Shown here: in pieces, positions 49,601 through 56,897 of the stretch
Layout of the letters: every line of letters starts with the position of its first letter
How positions within the stretch are numbered: position 1 is the first letter of the stretch
From: an uncultured Oscillospiraceae bacterium
GTDB taxonomy: Bacteria; Bacillota; Clostridia; Oscillospirales; Oscillospiraceae
DNA: 64,000 nucleotides
Assembly: GCA_934597165.1 (NCBI GenBank)
Contig: CAKTQP010000002.1
Coordinates: 1 to 64,000 of the forward strand
Direction of reading: 5' to 3'
The notes under the pieces: model-generated
The model's database searches: none
What the model saw: the letters and a program-made list of their open reading frames with translations, nothing else
Told to the model about the DNA's origin: nothing
Translations under genes and position numbers: made by a program

Positions 49601-51607
49601 CGGGAGAAGCTGATCCAGGAGTGTATCCGTCTGCTCAACACCCGGGAGGAGCAGTACCAGGCCAACACCTTCAACATCCAGTGTATGGAGGACGTAGTAC
49701 GCCTGTGGCCGGAGGGAGAGCTGAAGGAACAGGAGGCGGCACAGACGCTGCTGGAGCGGTTCCAAAAGCAGAAGCGGAAGCTGCCGGAGAAGAAGGAAAA
49801 GACCCAGCTGGAGGCCACGGTGGAGTACCTGGCGCAGATGGCGCAGAAGTACGGCTTCGAGAACGACCAAAAGCTGTGGATGCCCGTCCTGCCGGAGCAG
49901 CTGTATCTGGAGGAGCTTCCTGGCTATGCCGAGACCACCTATCACGACGGCCATTGGCCCCAGCACGGCGGGGACTTCCAGCTGTCCGTCTACTTGGGTC
50001 TGGTGGACGCGCCGGAAAATCAGATGCAGTTCCCCTTGAGCATCGACCTGGCACGGAACGGACACCTGGTGGTGGCCGGCGGCGTCACCAGTGGCAAGAG
50101 CGTGTTCATGCAGAGCCTGTTCTATTCCCTCATCCGCACCTATACCCCGGACGAGGTGAACCTGTATGCCATCGACTTCAGCAGTCAGATGCTGTGCCCC
50201 TTTGAACGGGACGCCCACGTAGGCGGCGTGGTGCTGGAAGGGGAGAACGACCGGCTCAATAAGCTCTTCGGCATGATGATCCAAATGCTCCGGGAGCGGA
50301 AGCAGATCATCAAGGGCGGCAGCTTCCAGCAGTACATCCAGGTCCATGGCCACGTCCTGCCGGCGGTGGTGCTGGCCATTGACGGCTATGCCAACTTCCG
50401 GGAAAAGACGGAGAACCGGTTTGAAAACGAGCTGATCGAACTGTCCCGCGACGCGGAAGGGTATGGCATCTACCTGGTCATCACCTGCAACGCCTTCGGC
50501 GGGGCAGAGCTGCAGAGCAAGATCGCCGATAAGATGCGCCAGAGCATCTGCCTAGAGCTGGGCGACAAATACAACTACGTGGACATCCTGCACACCTCCC
50601 ACTTGGAGATCTTGCCCGAGGCCAATGTCAAGGGGCGCGGCCTGGTGGAGGTCAGCGGCAGCATCCTGGAATACCAGACCGCTCTGGCCTGCCGGGCGGA
50701 GAACGACTACGAGCGCTCTGCCAAGATCGAGCAGCTGTGTCGGCAGATGAGCGAGCATTGGCAGGGCAAGCGCGCCCGCCTCATTCCGGAGATCCCCGCC
50801 AAACCCACTTGGGAGCTGCTGTCCCAGTCGGAGGAATACCAGCATCAGCTGGAGCGAGGCGGCCGTCTGCCGGTGGCGTACTATCAGGAGGATGCGTCCT
50901 TGTACTGCGTGGATCTGAGCCACACCTTCTGCTATCTAGTGCAGGGGAAGACCCGCAGCGGCAAATCCGTCCTGATGCGCAATCTGGCCTGCGCCGCCCG
51001 GGATACCGGCGGAACGATCTACGTGGTGGATCGGGAGGATCGGAACGAACGGAGCTTGGCGGAGCTGGTGGATGGAAGCTATTACGCGACCGCAGAGGAG
51101 CTGTTCCAGCTGACCAAGGATCTGATCCTGTTGACCAACCAGCGGGGCGGCAAACGGAAGGAACTGGTGGCGCAGGGACTGGAGGAGGAAGAGATCTTCC
51201 AGGCCATGCAGAGCTATCCGCCGGTGTACGTCTTTGTGGCTGACTTGAACGACTACCTCCAGCGCATCTACAGCGGGCATGGGGTGCTGAAATCGGTAGC
51301 TCCTGCCATGGAGAATATCCTAGCCAAGGGGCAGCTGCTCAATGTGTATTTCCTGGCCGCAGTGGACAGCAAGGATGTGGTGATGCTGCAAGGCAGAGCG
51401 GCGTACCAGAGCTTCGTCCGCCAGCTCAACGGCGTGGCATTGGGCGGTGAGCTGAGCAAACAGAGCACCTTCACCGCAGGCAACCTGCCCTATGGGGAGC
51501 AGAATAAGCCCCTCAAGGTCGGGTTTGGCTACGCAGTCCGTCAGGATGAGCTGCAGGTGATGGATCTCATCGTCATCCCCCAGAATAAAGGGGTGATCCC
51601 GTCATGA
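46637..51607 (+). CDS. essC: EssC-type type VII secretion ATPase (FHA + three FtsK/SpoIIIE domains)
   Basis: This 1656-residue protein is the motor of Firmicutes type VII secretion. An N-terminal strand-rich region contains an FHA-like domain (about 95-185: TIGKSEENDI, LSHRHGEI, STNGLYL), then two membrane helices (about 262-310). ATPase 1 has Walker A GTTGAGKSE (about 708) and Walker B LLIVIDEFAEL. ATPase 2 has GGVTSGKSV (about 1151) and VVLAIDGYANF. ATPase 3 has GKTRSGKSV (about 1436) and YVFVADLNDYL. Only ATPase 1 has the Asp-Glu pair. The FHA has Lys for the usual Arg. The gene overlaps the next by 4 bases. Confidence 0.95.
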   Translation: MNFVFAIYANDNYCELHLPALDNADYTMVLRASELGLMGDVQVQLDVMNQQWRIKPSTDYQLFCKGRMFEGEQLEHGQILQLITKEKEKLVLLVWRSTQELTPFRKYRVGRTDRITIGKSEENDICCTSQKILSHRHGEICFTPQGAVIRDLSTNGLYLGSVRVNGQQPLHFGDLINMYGLSILFLGEYLAIRCLDGEVQVNQRFLQPLEEVELEERTQFMHPTAEPEQMVHISPRTMPILYEDAMAIENIQPKQETNERPMWMSILPSLTMVIPMTLGYALMGRGNMGVGIVISAGSALVGVFWAIMNLRYAKKEQREREMLRLSRYEEYLVRCADQIQEKYDHNKRALRELYPDAKTCSGYGIQDKEIWARKAEHSDFLFLRLGTGDMPFQMKLTAPGPGFSMIEDELAKRPMHIVKSFQTMHRMPLGVNLMEQPVVGVLCDGSAKMRTELMHLMVTQIAANHSYTDVKIGALYDGVAEQAGQWALLRWLPHVWNEERSIRYIAASQSEIGEVLYALAESLRTRAEQQSSLSGRKAPSLPHYVLFVEAPELLEGQMICKYLYEAGKALGITTVIFAQRYEDLPSACSFVVERTQQFSGLYSVGETDNIRQELVFDAISPRRVERMARRMTPMRVNEMEHSGDIPNALTFFEMMKIHQLPELNVLERWQKNRTYESMRALVGQKAGGADCYLNIHEKYHGPHGLVAGTTGAGKSETLQTYILALAANFSPMDVGFFIIDFKGGGMANLFERLPHMMGQISNLSGNLIHRAMVSIKSENKRRQKLFSDFNVNHIDAYTKLVKKKEATVPIPHLLIVIDEFAELKREEPDFMRELISVAQVGRSLGVHLILATQKPGGTVDDNIRSNTKFKLCLRVASQQDSKEMLGKPDAAYLTQAGRCYLQVGNDEIYELFQSGWSGAIYDPKGSQVDKTVVMLDLQGREALVGSRAKSERKEAALHAWVEEIVRSMRTAARNLSIPVELAQNSSAEREKLIQECIRLLNTREEQYQANTFNIQCMEDVVRLWPEGELKEQEAAQTLLERFQKQKRKLPEKKEKTQLEATVEYLAQMAQKYGFENDQKLWMPVLPEQLYLEELPGYAETTYHDGHWPQHGGDFQLSVYLGLVDAPENQMQFPLSIDLARNGHLVVAGGVTSGKSVFMQSLFYSLIRTYTPDEVNLYAIDFSSQMLCPFERDAHVGGVVLEGENDRLNKLFGMMIQMLRERKQIIKGGSFQQYIQVHGHVLPAVVLAIDGYANFREKTENRFENELIELSRDAEGYGIYLVITCNAFGGAELQSKIADKMRQSICLELGDKYNYVDILHTSHLEILPEANVKGRGLVEVSGSILEYQTALACRAENDYERSAKIEQLCRQMSEHWQGKRARLIPEIPAKPTWELLSQSEEYQHQLERGGRLPVAYYQEDASLYCVDLSHTFCYLVQGKTRSGKSVLMRNLACAARDTGGTIYVVDREDRNERSLAELVDGSYYATAEELFQLTKDLILLTNQRGGKRKELVAQGLEEEEIFQAMQSYPPVYVFVADLNDYLQRIYSGHGVLKSVAPAMENILAKGQLLNVYFLAAVDSKDVVMLQGRAAYQSFVRQLNGVALGGELSKQSTFTAGNLPYGEQNKPLKVGFGYAVRQDELQVMDLIVIPQNKGVIPS

Positions 51608-52332
51608 TCCAGGTGATTCTGTTCAGCAGCCGACGGGAGGAGCTGTCCGAGATCCGCCGTCAGATGGGCGTGGTCTCCTTCCGCTTTCCGCGGGTGGAGA
51701 GCGAGTTGCAGGGAACGGCAGACCTGTCCCAGTGGCAGGAATGGGGACGGCAGAACGGCGTGGATGCGTTGATCTGCGACGTAGGCGTGGATGGCGCAGT
51801 AAAAGCCTTGGCGAACGTGAAGCAGTGGAACCCCCAGGCGTTGGTCTTCCCCATCGCCGGGATGGAGGTGCCGCCCACCCGGTACGTGAAGCCGGAGATC
51901 TTGCCCTACGCCCTCTTCTGGCGTCCCCTGGAGGAAGGGGGCGTCCAGGAGACGTTGGGGCAGCTGTTCTCCGCCATCGGGCGGGAACGACCGGGGCAGG
52001 CGGAAGCTTCTTTTAGAGTGAAAAGCCGCCAAAAGGTGCAGTATGTCCCCTATGGCGACATCCTCTATTTTGAGTCTTGGAACAAAAAGCTGCGTCTGCG
52101 TACCCGCCACACGGAGTTATCCTTTCCAGGCACCTTGGGACAGCTGGAGGGGGAGCTGCCGGAGCAGTTTTTGCGTTGTCATCGGAGTTATATCGTCAAT
52201 CGAGACTATGTGACAGCAGTGGATCAAAAGGAACACCTGATCGAGTTGGAGGGCGCACTCTGTGTCCCCTTGTCACGGGGATACCGGGAGAACTTTGTGG
52301 AGGGAAGCAATGAAGCCGAACCAGAAGAATGA
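51604..52332 (+). CDS. LytTR-domain regulator with degenerate receiver-like N-terminus
   Basis: This 242-residue protein has a C-terminal LytTR DNA-binding domain (about 135-235: YVPYGDILYFESWNKKLRLRT, FLRCHRSYIVNRDYV). The N-terminal 120 residues look like a receiver fold (MIQVILFSS, ALICDVGVDG, ALFWRPLEEGGV), but the acidic pocket is missing and the final Lys is replaced. It probably regulates the locus without canonical phosphotransfer. It overlaps essC by 4 bases, so it is made together with the motor. Its binding site is not identified. Confidence 0.85.
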   Translation: MIQVILFSSRREELSEIRRQMGVVSFRFPRVESELQGTADLSQWQEWGRQNGVDALICDVGVDGAVKALANVKQWNPQALVFPIAGMEVPPTRYVKPEILPYALFWRPLEEGGVQETLGQLFSAIGRERPGQAEASFRVKSRQKVQYVPYGDILYFESWNKKLRLRTRHTELSFPGTLGQLEGELPEQFLRCHRSYIVNRDYVTAVDQKEHLIELEGALCVPLSRGYRENFVEGSNEAEPEE

Positions 52333-52945
52333 CTGGATCTTGAATGAGATCGAATTTACCCTGTGCGCCAATATGCTCGGCCGCAGGGATTGGGATCACA
52401 TCCCAGTCCTGAAGCGGGAGCAGCCCTTGGAACAGCGGATGCTGGATGGGGTGATGCGCCTGGCGGAGATGGGTCTGCTGCTCCCCGCCCAGGGACAGAC
52501 CTTCCAGCCCAGCCCTCTGCTGCTCCGGCGGATGCAGTGTATCATCTGGCCGGAACGGCTGGTGCAGCTGATCGGTCGGGACGTGCCCAACTGGCGCTTC
52601 TTCCGGAACGGTCCGGATTGTATGCTGGTGGAACCGGTGCTGACGGAGCCGGACGGCTACCGGGTGATGGAGCTGGAGGAGCCGGAGGCGGAGCTGCTGT
52701 GGGCGTGCCTGCAGGAGCGAGAGGAAGGCTGTTACCCACCGCTGGACGAGGCGCTGGAAGCTCAGCTGAATGGCGCGCTGGCGCTGTTGATGGTGGCGGA
52801 AGTGGGCGAGACTGCCCCCCGGATGGCACGGATCCTGGAACGAGAGGGACAGATCTGGCTGGAGGAAGGGCAGACGGCTGTCCCGCTGACCCAGGCGCAT
52901 CTGGCGCAATGGCTGGATGGAAAGGGAGGAGCGAGCGCGACATGA
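52310..52945 (+). CDS. unrecognised type VII locus protein
   Basis: This 211-residue soluble protein starts at ATG 52310 behind GGAGGG and overlaps the LytTR gene by 23 bases; its end overlaps the yukD-like start (ATGA). Its order is IEFTLCANMLGRRDWDHIP, then LEQRMLDGVMRLAEMGLLLPAQG, LLRRMQCI and a later all-alpha/beta part. This helix plan faintly recalls EspG chaperones of mycobacterial ESX systems, which hold substrates in the cytoplasm, but no diagnostic motif is visible. A locus-specific chaperone or coupling factor is a guess. Confidence 0.75.
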   Translation: MKPNQKNDWILNEIEFTLCANMLGRRDWDHIPVLKREQPLEQRMLDGVMRLAEMGLLLPAQGQTFQPSPLLLRRMQCIIWPERLVQLIGRDVPNWRFFRNGPDCMLVEPVLTEPDGYRVMELEEPEAELLWACLQEREEGCYPPLDEALEAQLNGALALLMVAEVGETAPRMARILEREGQIWLEEGQTAVPLTQAHLAQWLDGKGGASAT

Positions 52946-53190
52946 TATTGGTGAATGTTTTCTTTCAGGAATTGAATCAGGACTATGATTTTCAGATCGA
53001 GGAACGGGCATCGACCAACCTGGTCATCCGGGAGATGGTGCAGACCATCGCCCAGAAGGAGCAGTTGACGGTGCAGAAGGGGGAGGAGCTGTACCTGCTG
53101 TGTCAGAAGCGCAGCGGCACCATCCTGCACCCGGCCAGCACCATCGCAGAAAACGGCGTCCGCTCCGGCGACACCCTTTTGCTGGTCTGA
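52942..53190 (+). CDS. YukD-like ubiquitin-fold protein
   Basis: This 82-residue protein has the beta-grasp layout of YukD/EsaB: MILVNVFFQELNQDYDFQI, a central helix (TNLVIREMVQTIAQKEQL), YLLCQKRSGTILHPASTIAENG and the terminal SGDTLLLV. YukD/EsaB is a small cytoplasmic component needed for type VII secretion in Bacillus and Staphylococcus; despite the fold it is not a conjugated ubiquitin. The start codon overlaps the previous stop. Its presence strongly supports the type VII assignment. Confidence 0.9.
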   Translation: MILVNVFFQELNQDYDFQIEERASTNLVIREMVQTIAQKEQLTVQKGEELYLLCQKRSGTILHPASTIAENGVRSGDTLLLV

Positions 53191-53304
53191 CCCACCGGTT
53201 TTCTCCCATTCATCCCATTTCGGCGGCCATTCGGCGCAATTTACACCGGAAGAATGGCAGGCGTGGTAAGATGCAGCTGTAAACAACAGAGGGGCGTACA
53301 ACAA

Positions 53305-53805
53305 ATGATGAAAGTAAATACAACGTGCCTGCGAGAGAGCAGCGCACAACTGAGACAACTGGCCAAACGCATCGACCACGTGTTAGAGCAGATGGCAGAG
53401 ATCAGAAGAAGGCTGTACGACTCATGCGAGATGGGCGGCCAGCTGCCGGAGCAGATCCGGAGGGACTACTTCAAGCTGGGACATCAGTATGATACCCTGC
53501 TGGAATTAGCCAATGTGCTCAGCGAAGTGGCGGCACAGTATGAACGCTGTGAGCGTCGGAACCAGATGAACTGGCAAGATCGGATGATAGACGATTGGAA
53601 AGAACGCATTTGGCGCCGCTGGCGCCAGACACACTGCCCCGGCGTGCTGGTCATCCCGGAATGGGCGCGGCGGATCTTCTACCGGCGTCCCGCGCGATGG
53701 AAGCATATAGTCGACACCAGCGTGATCGTAGCGGTGGAATGTTCCGAGACATATCAAAATCTGGGACTGGATCGGATCCTCGTGGCCGGCAGTCCGCAGG
53801 AATGA
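53305..53805 (+). CDS. WXG-like-headed protein of the type VII locus
   Basis: This 166-residue protein has a helical first half (about 1-95) beginning MMKVNTTCLRESSAQLRQLA and ending EVAAQYERCERRNQ. That layout matches the heads of the two larger proteins encoded at 55.6 and 56.9 kb, although the usual Trp-x-Gly turn is absent (LYDSCEMGG). The second half is basic and Trp/Arg-rich (WKERIWRRWRQTHCPG), followed by a strand-rich tail. It may be a small substrate or a chaperone for those proteins. The 114-base gap before it (53191-53304) contains no recognised signal. Confidence 0.7.
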   Translation: MMKVNTTCLRESSAQLRQLAKRIDHVLEQMAEIRRRLYDSCEMGGQLPEQIRRDYFKLGHQYDTLLELANVLSEVAAQYERCERRNQMNWQDRMIDDWKERIWRRWRQTHCPGVLVIPEWARRIFYRRPARWKHIVDTSVIVAVECSETYQNLGLDRILVAGSPQE

Positions 53806-53827
53806 GAGAAAGCGGAGGTGAAAGGGA

Positions 53828-54124
53828 ATGCAGTACGAAGTACATACCGACCGGCTGACGCAGGCGGTCACATCCATGGAGGAACAGCTGGGGGACATCG
53901 ACCACATCCGACAGCAGATCGTCAATGGATTTGACGCCCTGGGCGGCATGTGGGAAGGCCGCGCACACGACACCTTCCAGGCGCAGTACCAGGAGGATGA
54001 CCAACTGTTGCAGACGTTGTGCCAGGACATCCGGATGATCCTCTCGGATATGGCCTCTGCCAGAGCGGAATATGACAGGTGCGAAGAGCAGGTACGGGAC
54101 AGCATCGCCCGCATCCGGATTTAG
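53828..54124 (+). CDS. WXG100 protein 1 (WEG)
   Basis: This 98-residue protein is a helical hairpin with the turn motif GGMWEGRAHDTF. WXG100 proteins are the small dimeric substrates and co-secretion partners of type VII systems. AGGTGAAAGGG precedes the start. It contains one Cys in each of two helices (LCQDI and DRCEE), unusual for the family. It is the first of five consecutive WXG100 genes. Confidence 0.9.
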   Translation: MQYEVHTDRLTQAVTSMEEQLGDIDHIRQQIVNGFDALGGMWEGRAHDTFQAQYQEDDQLLQTLCQDIRMILSDMASARAEYDRCEEQVRDSIARIRI

Positions 54125-54138
54125 AAAGGGGGAGAGAG

Positions 54139-54456
54139 ATGGCAATGGAAGGGACCTTAAAAGTCCGGACAGAGGAGCTGACCCAGCAAGCGAGTACGGT
54201 CAGGAACCAGATCGGCAGCATGGAGAGCGGATTTGACGCGCTGAAACAGTTGGTCGATGGGACGGCAAACTTTTGGATCGGTGAGGCAGGCGAGCATCAC
54301 CGGAGCCAATACCAGAGCAAGCTGGAGCAGATCGAGACCATCCTCCGCCGGTATCGGGAGCAGGTCAGAGACCTGGAAGAGATGGCAGGCGTGTATGTGG
54401 ACGTCGAGCAGCTCAATGAAGAGATCAGCGAGGCACTGCCGACAAGTGAGTTGTGA
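54139..54456 (+). CDS. WXG100 protein 2 (WIG)
   Basis: This 105-residue protein has the turn ANFWIGEAGEHH and a C-terminal tail ending EALPTSEL, which resembles the tail of WXG100 protein 5 (DELPSSDL). Start 54139 follows AAAGGGGGAGAGAG; an ATG six bases later is also possible. It would dimerise with another WXG100 protein for secretion through EssC. Confidence 0.88.
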   Translation: MAMEGTLKVRTEELTQQASTVRNQIGSMESGFDALKQLVDGTANFWIGEAGEHHRSQYQSKLEQIETILRRYREQVRDLEEMAGVYVDVEQLNEEISEALPTSEL

Positions 54457-54476
54457 CGAAAAAAGTGGGTGAAATA

Positions 54477-54794
54477 ATGGGAAAATCAGCAAGAACGATT
54501 CTGGTCGAATTTAGACAAGTCGGAGAGCAGGCGAAGGCGCTGGAAGAGTGTGCCAGCGAATTGAGCAGCATTGAAAAGCAACTGCAAGACTTGACAGCTG
54601 GGCTTCGCGCACAGTGGCAGGGCGAGAGCGCTGACCTATACTGTCAAAAGTGCGAAGAATTGGGTGGGAAACTGAACAATAGCGCAAATCACTTGGGAAA
54701 GGTATCAACTGCCATCCGTCGGGCGGCGAAGAGCTACTATGACGCGGAGATGAAGGCAGTGGAATTGGCACAAAAGAGAACATATGGCAATTGA
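54477..54794 (+). CDS. WXG100 protein 3 (WQG)
   Basis: This 105-residue protein has the turn RAQWQGESADLY and ends ELAQKRTYGN, close to the ETAKNRTY end of WXG100 protein 4. I chose ATG 54477 over GTG 54453 because of the GGTGA site before it. Codon use is more AT-rich than in its neighbours. Two cysteines flank the turn. Confidence 0.87.
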   Translation: MGKSARTILVEFRQVGEQAKALEECASELSSIEKQLQDLTAGLRAQWQGESADLYCQKCEELGGKLNNSANHLGKVSTAIRRAAKSYYDAEMKAVELAQKRTYGN

Positions 54795-54812
54795 TTTTAG
54801 GAGGAACAAATT

Positions 54813-55112
54813 ATGGCACAGTATGAAGTAACCAGCGCACAGCTGAACAATGTGAAGAACGAGATGAACAGCTACAACGACCAGTTCATCCAGCGGGTCA
54901 GAGACCTGGAGACAAAGCAGCAGGAGCTGAAGAGCATGTGGCAGGGCGATGCGAACAACGCCTTTGACGCCGCCTTCAACAGCGACAAGGAGCAGTGGAC
55001 GAAGTTCGCAAGCCTCATGCAGCAGTACATTGAAGCGCTGGGGAAGATCGCCGAGGCATACGACAAGGCGGAAGCGGTCAATGTGGAGACGGCGAAGAAC
55101 CGTACCTATTGA
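54813..55112 (+). CDS. WXG100 protein 4 (WQG)
   Basis: This 99-residue protein begins MAQYEVTSAQLNN and has the classical turn KSMWQGDANNAFD and a YDKAEAVNVETAKNRTY end. TAGGAGG precedes the start. It is the most canonical WXG100/EsxA-like protein of the set. Confidence 0.92.
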   Translation: MAQYEVTSAQLNNVKNEMNSYNDQFIQRVRDLETKQQELKSMWQGDANNAFDAAFNSDKEQWTKFASLMQQYIEALGKIAEAYDKAEAVNVETAKNRTY

Positions 55113-55186
55113 GGAATGGCCCCGGCGTGGGGCATAGGGATGCATAAGAAATCATACGTTACGTTTTGAATCAAAGGAGATTTATC

Positions 55187-55498
55187 ATGGAAACCAAACT
55201 GTTAGTAAGCCCGGAAAAATTGACCAGCACCGCAAATGAATTTAGCGCACAGGCAACTCAGGTGAAGGCCCTGCATGATGAAATGATCAACAAGGTCAAT
55301 GGCCTGTCCAGCGTGTGGACCGGCGACGCAGGGGATAGCTATCGCACCAAGTTCGGCGCACTGAAGACGGCTATGGATACCATCTATCGCATGATCCAGG
55401 AACACGTCAAGGATCTGCAGGCTATGGCAGAGCAGTACGCCAACGTTAACACCAGCGTAGAGGGCATCATTGACGAGCTGCCGTCCAGCGATCTGTAA
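55187..55498 (+). CDS. WXG100 protein 5 (WTG)
   Basis: This 103-residue protein has the turn SSVWTGDAGDSYRT and tail IIDELPSSDL. AAAGGAG gives the start at 55187. It directly precedes the first candidate effector gene and may be its co-secreted partner; that pairing is inferred from position. Confidence 0.92.
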   Translation: METKLLVSPEKLTSTANEFSAQATQVKALHDEMINKVNGLSSVWTGDAGDSYRTKFGALKTAMDTIYRMIQEHVKDLQAMAEQYANVNTSVEGIIDELPSSDL

Positions 55499-55534
55499 GA
55501 GAGCGCGGGAGCGTTGCAGTGGAGTCCAGAACAC

Positions 55535-55578
55535 GGACAGGCTCTTCTGAAACCAGAGGAGCCTGTCCATAGGACAGG
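55535..55578 (+). promoter_or_regulatory. leader with competing hairpins before candidate effector 1
   Basis: GGACAGGCTCTTCTG / CAGAGGAGCCTGTCC forms a 15-bp stem (55535-55568, one G-T pair). The same CCTGTCC can instead pair with GGACAGG at 55572-55578. There is no T-run, so it is not a simple terminator. The same layout recurs at 56844-56877. Confidence 0.6.
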
Positions 55579-55598
55579 GCGAAGGGAGAGAAGCGGAG

Positions 55599-56831
55599 AT
55601 GTTGAAGGTCGATACCGTAGTGATGCAGAATCAGTACGAAGAACTGGGTCAGCTCTTGCAGCGGCTGAATGCGGCGGCGCAGGATGTGAACGAAGTCAAT
55701 CAGCGGCTGAGCTGGGACGTAGCGGTCAGCAAGCAGGTCCGCCAGGTCCTGGGTCAGCAGAATCAGCATCTGACCCTTCTCTCCAGTCGCGCAGAGCAGC
55801 TGCGTCAGGCGCTCTTGGAGGCCATCCGACAGTACGAACGGACGGAGCAGGCCAACGCCGGGAACAGTAGCAAGGGCGGAAAAACGTCTGCCGACGGTGG
55901 AAACGGCGCGTTCGGCGGCGGTGATGGCGGCGGCGGGTTCCGTGGCGAAGAGAAATCGCGGTGGAAGGAGCTTGTCGAGCAGATCGAAAAATGGCTGGGC
56001 GGACTGGGCAGCCTGACGGAAAGCGACGTGCTGGGACTGGGCGACTCCATTGCGGGGCTGATTATGGCGATCGTGAAATTGGGGGAGAGGGACGACGCGA
56101 CCCTGAAAGAGATCATGCAGCTGTTGACCGATGCCACAAAGGAAGGCATGGGAGTGCTGGACAAGATCTATAAGCTGTTGGAAGAAAAGGCGGGGAAAGA
56201 GCTTGGGTTGTCCGATAAGGCGTGCATTGCAGGCTTGGTCAAGAGCTACCTGGGCGTGGCGTCCGCCATGGAAGGGATGCAGGGCATGAGCTGGGTGGAT
56301 AAGATGCGAAACTCCAAGGAGCTCATCGAATCCCTGGGCGGTATGGTGTCCTCCCTCTATTCGGCCATCGCAAAGGACCCGCAAGGGAACATTGCTGTGC
56401 AGTTTATGGAGACTGCGTTTACCAGTATCGCCGTGACGGCAGTTACCATGATCGGTGATGTAGCCTATTATATGGGGGATGGCAACCTGACGTTTGAGGA
56501 ATGGGCGAAGATGGCGACCAATGGCCCGACACAGGGAGTGACGACCTGGATCAAGGGCGTCTTCTGGGGAGCCGTAGATATCGATCACAAGGAGCTGTTA
56601 GCAAGCTACGAGAGAAACGTGGGTCGGGTGAGTGCGTACATTGCACGGATCACGCAGGGGAACACCGCAAAACGGATCGCCCTGACCTTGCCCGCAGGCG
56701 CAGCAGTTTTCATGGGCGGCACGTATGAAACGTTGCGGGCCTACTATGAAAAGGTGTCCAGCCTGTTCCAAGACGCCAACCCCAACAAGATCCCTGGTGT
56801 TCCGTTTAGCAGCTTTCTTTTGAAGCATTAA
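55599..56831 (+). CDS. candidate type VII effector 1 (WXG-like head, Gly-rich linker)
   Basis: This 410-residue protein has a helical head (about 1-90: MQNQYEELGQLLQRLNAAAQ, LSWDVAVSK, AIRQYERTEQANAG) nearly identical to that of the next gene. A Gly/Ser-rich linker (about 90-115) and a helical C-terminal domain with hydrophobic stretches follow. The C-terminal part contains GVFWGAVDID, YERN and LPAGAAVFMGGTYE, motifs conserved in the paralogue. The head probably acts as the secretion signal, as LXG heads do, and the tail as the exported function. No known toxin motif is visible. Confidence 0.8.
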   Translation: MLKVDTVVMQNQYEELGQLLQRLNAAAQDVNEVNQRLSWDVAVSKQVRQVLGQQNQHLTLLSSRAEQLRQALLEAIRQYERTEQANAGNSSKGGKTSADGGNGAFGGGDGGGGFRGEEKSRWKELVEQIEKWLGGLGSLTESDVLGLGDSIAGLIMAIVKLGERDDATLKEIMQLLTDATKEGMGVLDKIYKLLEEKAGKELGLSDKACIAGLVKSYLGVASAMEGMQGMSWVDKMRNSKELIESLGGMVSSLYSAIAKDPQGNIAVQFMETAFTSIAVTAVTMIGDVAYYMGDGNLTFEEWAKMATNGPTQGVTTWIKGVFWGAVDIDHKELLASYERNVGRVSAYIARITQGNTAKRIALTLPAGAAVFMGGTYETLRAYYEKVSSLFQDANPNKIPGVPFSSFLLKH

Positions 56832-56843
56832 CCGGAGAACGGA

Positions 56844-56877
56844 AGGCTTCTCAGGAGAAGCCTGTCCATGGGACAGG
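56844..56877 (+). promoter_or_regulatory. leader with competing hairpins before candidate effector 2
   Basis: AGGCTTCTC-AG-GAGAAGCCT (56844-56863) and CCTGTCC-ATG-GGACAGG (56861-56877) share the CCT and cannot coexist. The second hairpin and the following GGCGAAGGGAGAGAAG match the leader of effector 1, so the duplication includes this element. Confidence 0.6.
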
Positions 56878-56897
56878 GCGAAGGGAGAGAAGATGAG

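Noticed and set aside
47864..50353. An 829-residue minus-strand frame
   Set aside because: It is antisense to essC, whose motifs on the plus strand are unambiguous.
55535..55578. Strong hairpin considered as a transcription terminator between the WXG100 genes and effector 1
   Set aside because: There is no U-tract after the stem and the element is duplicated just before each effector gene, so a regulatory leader is more likely.
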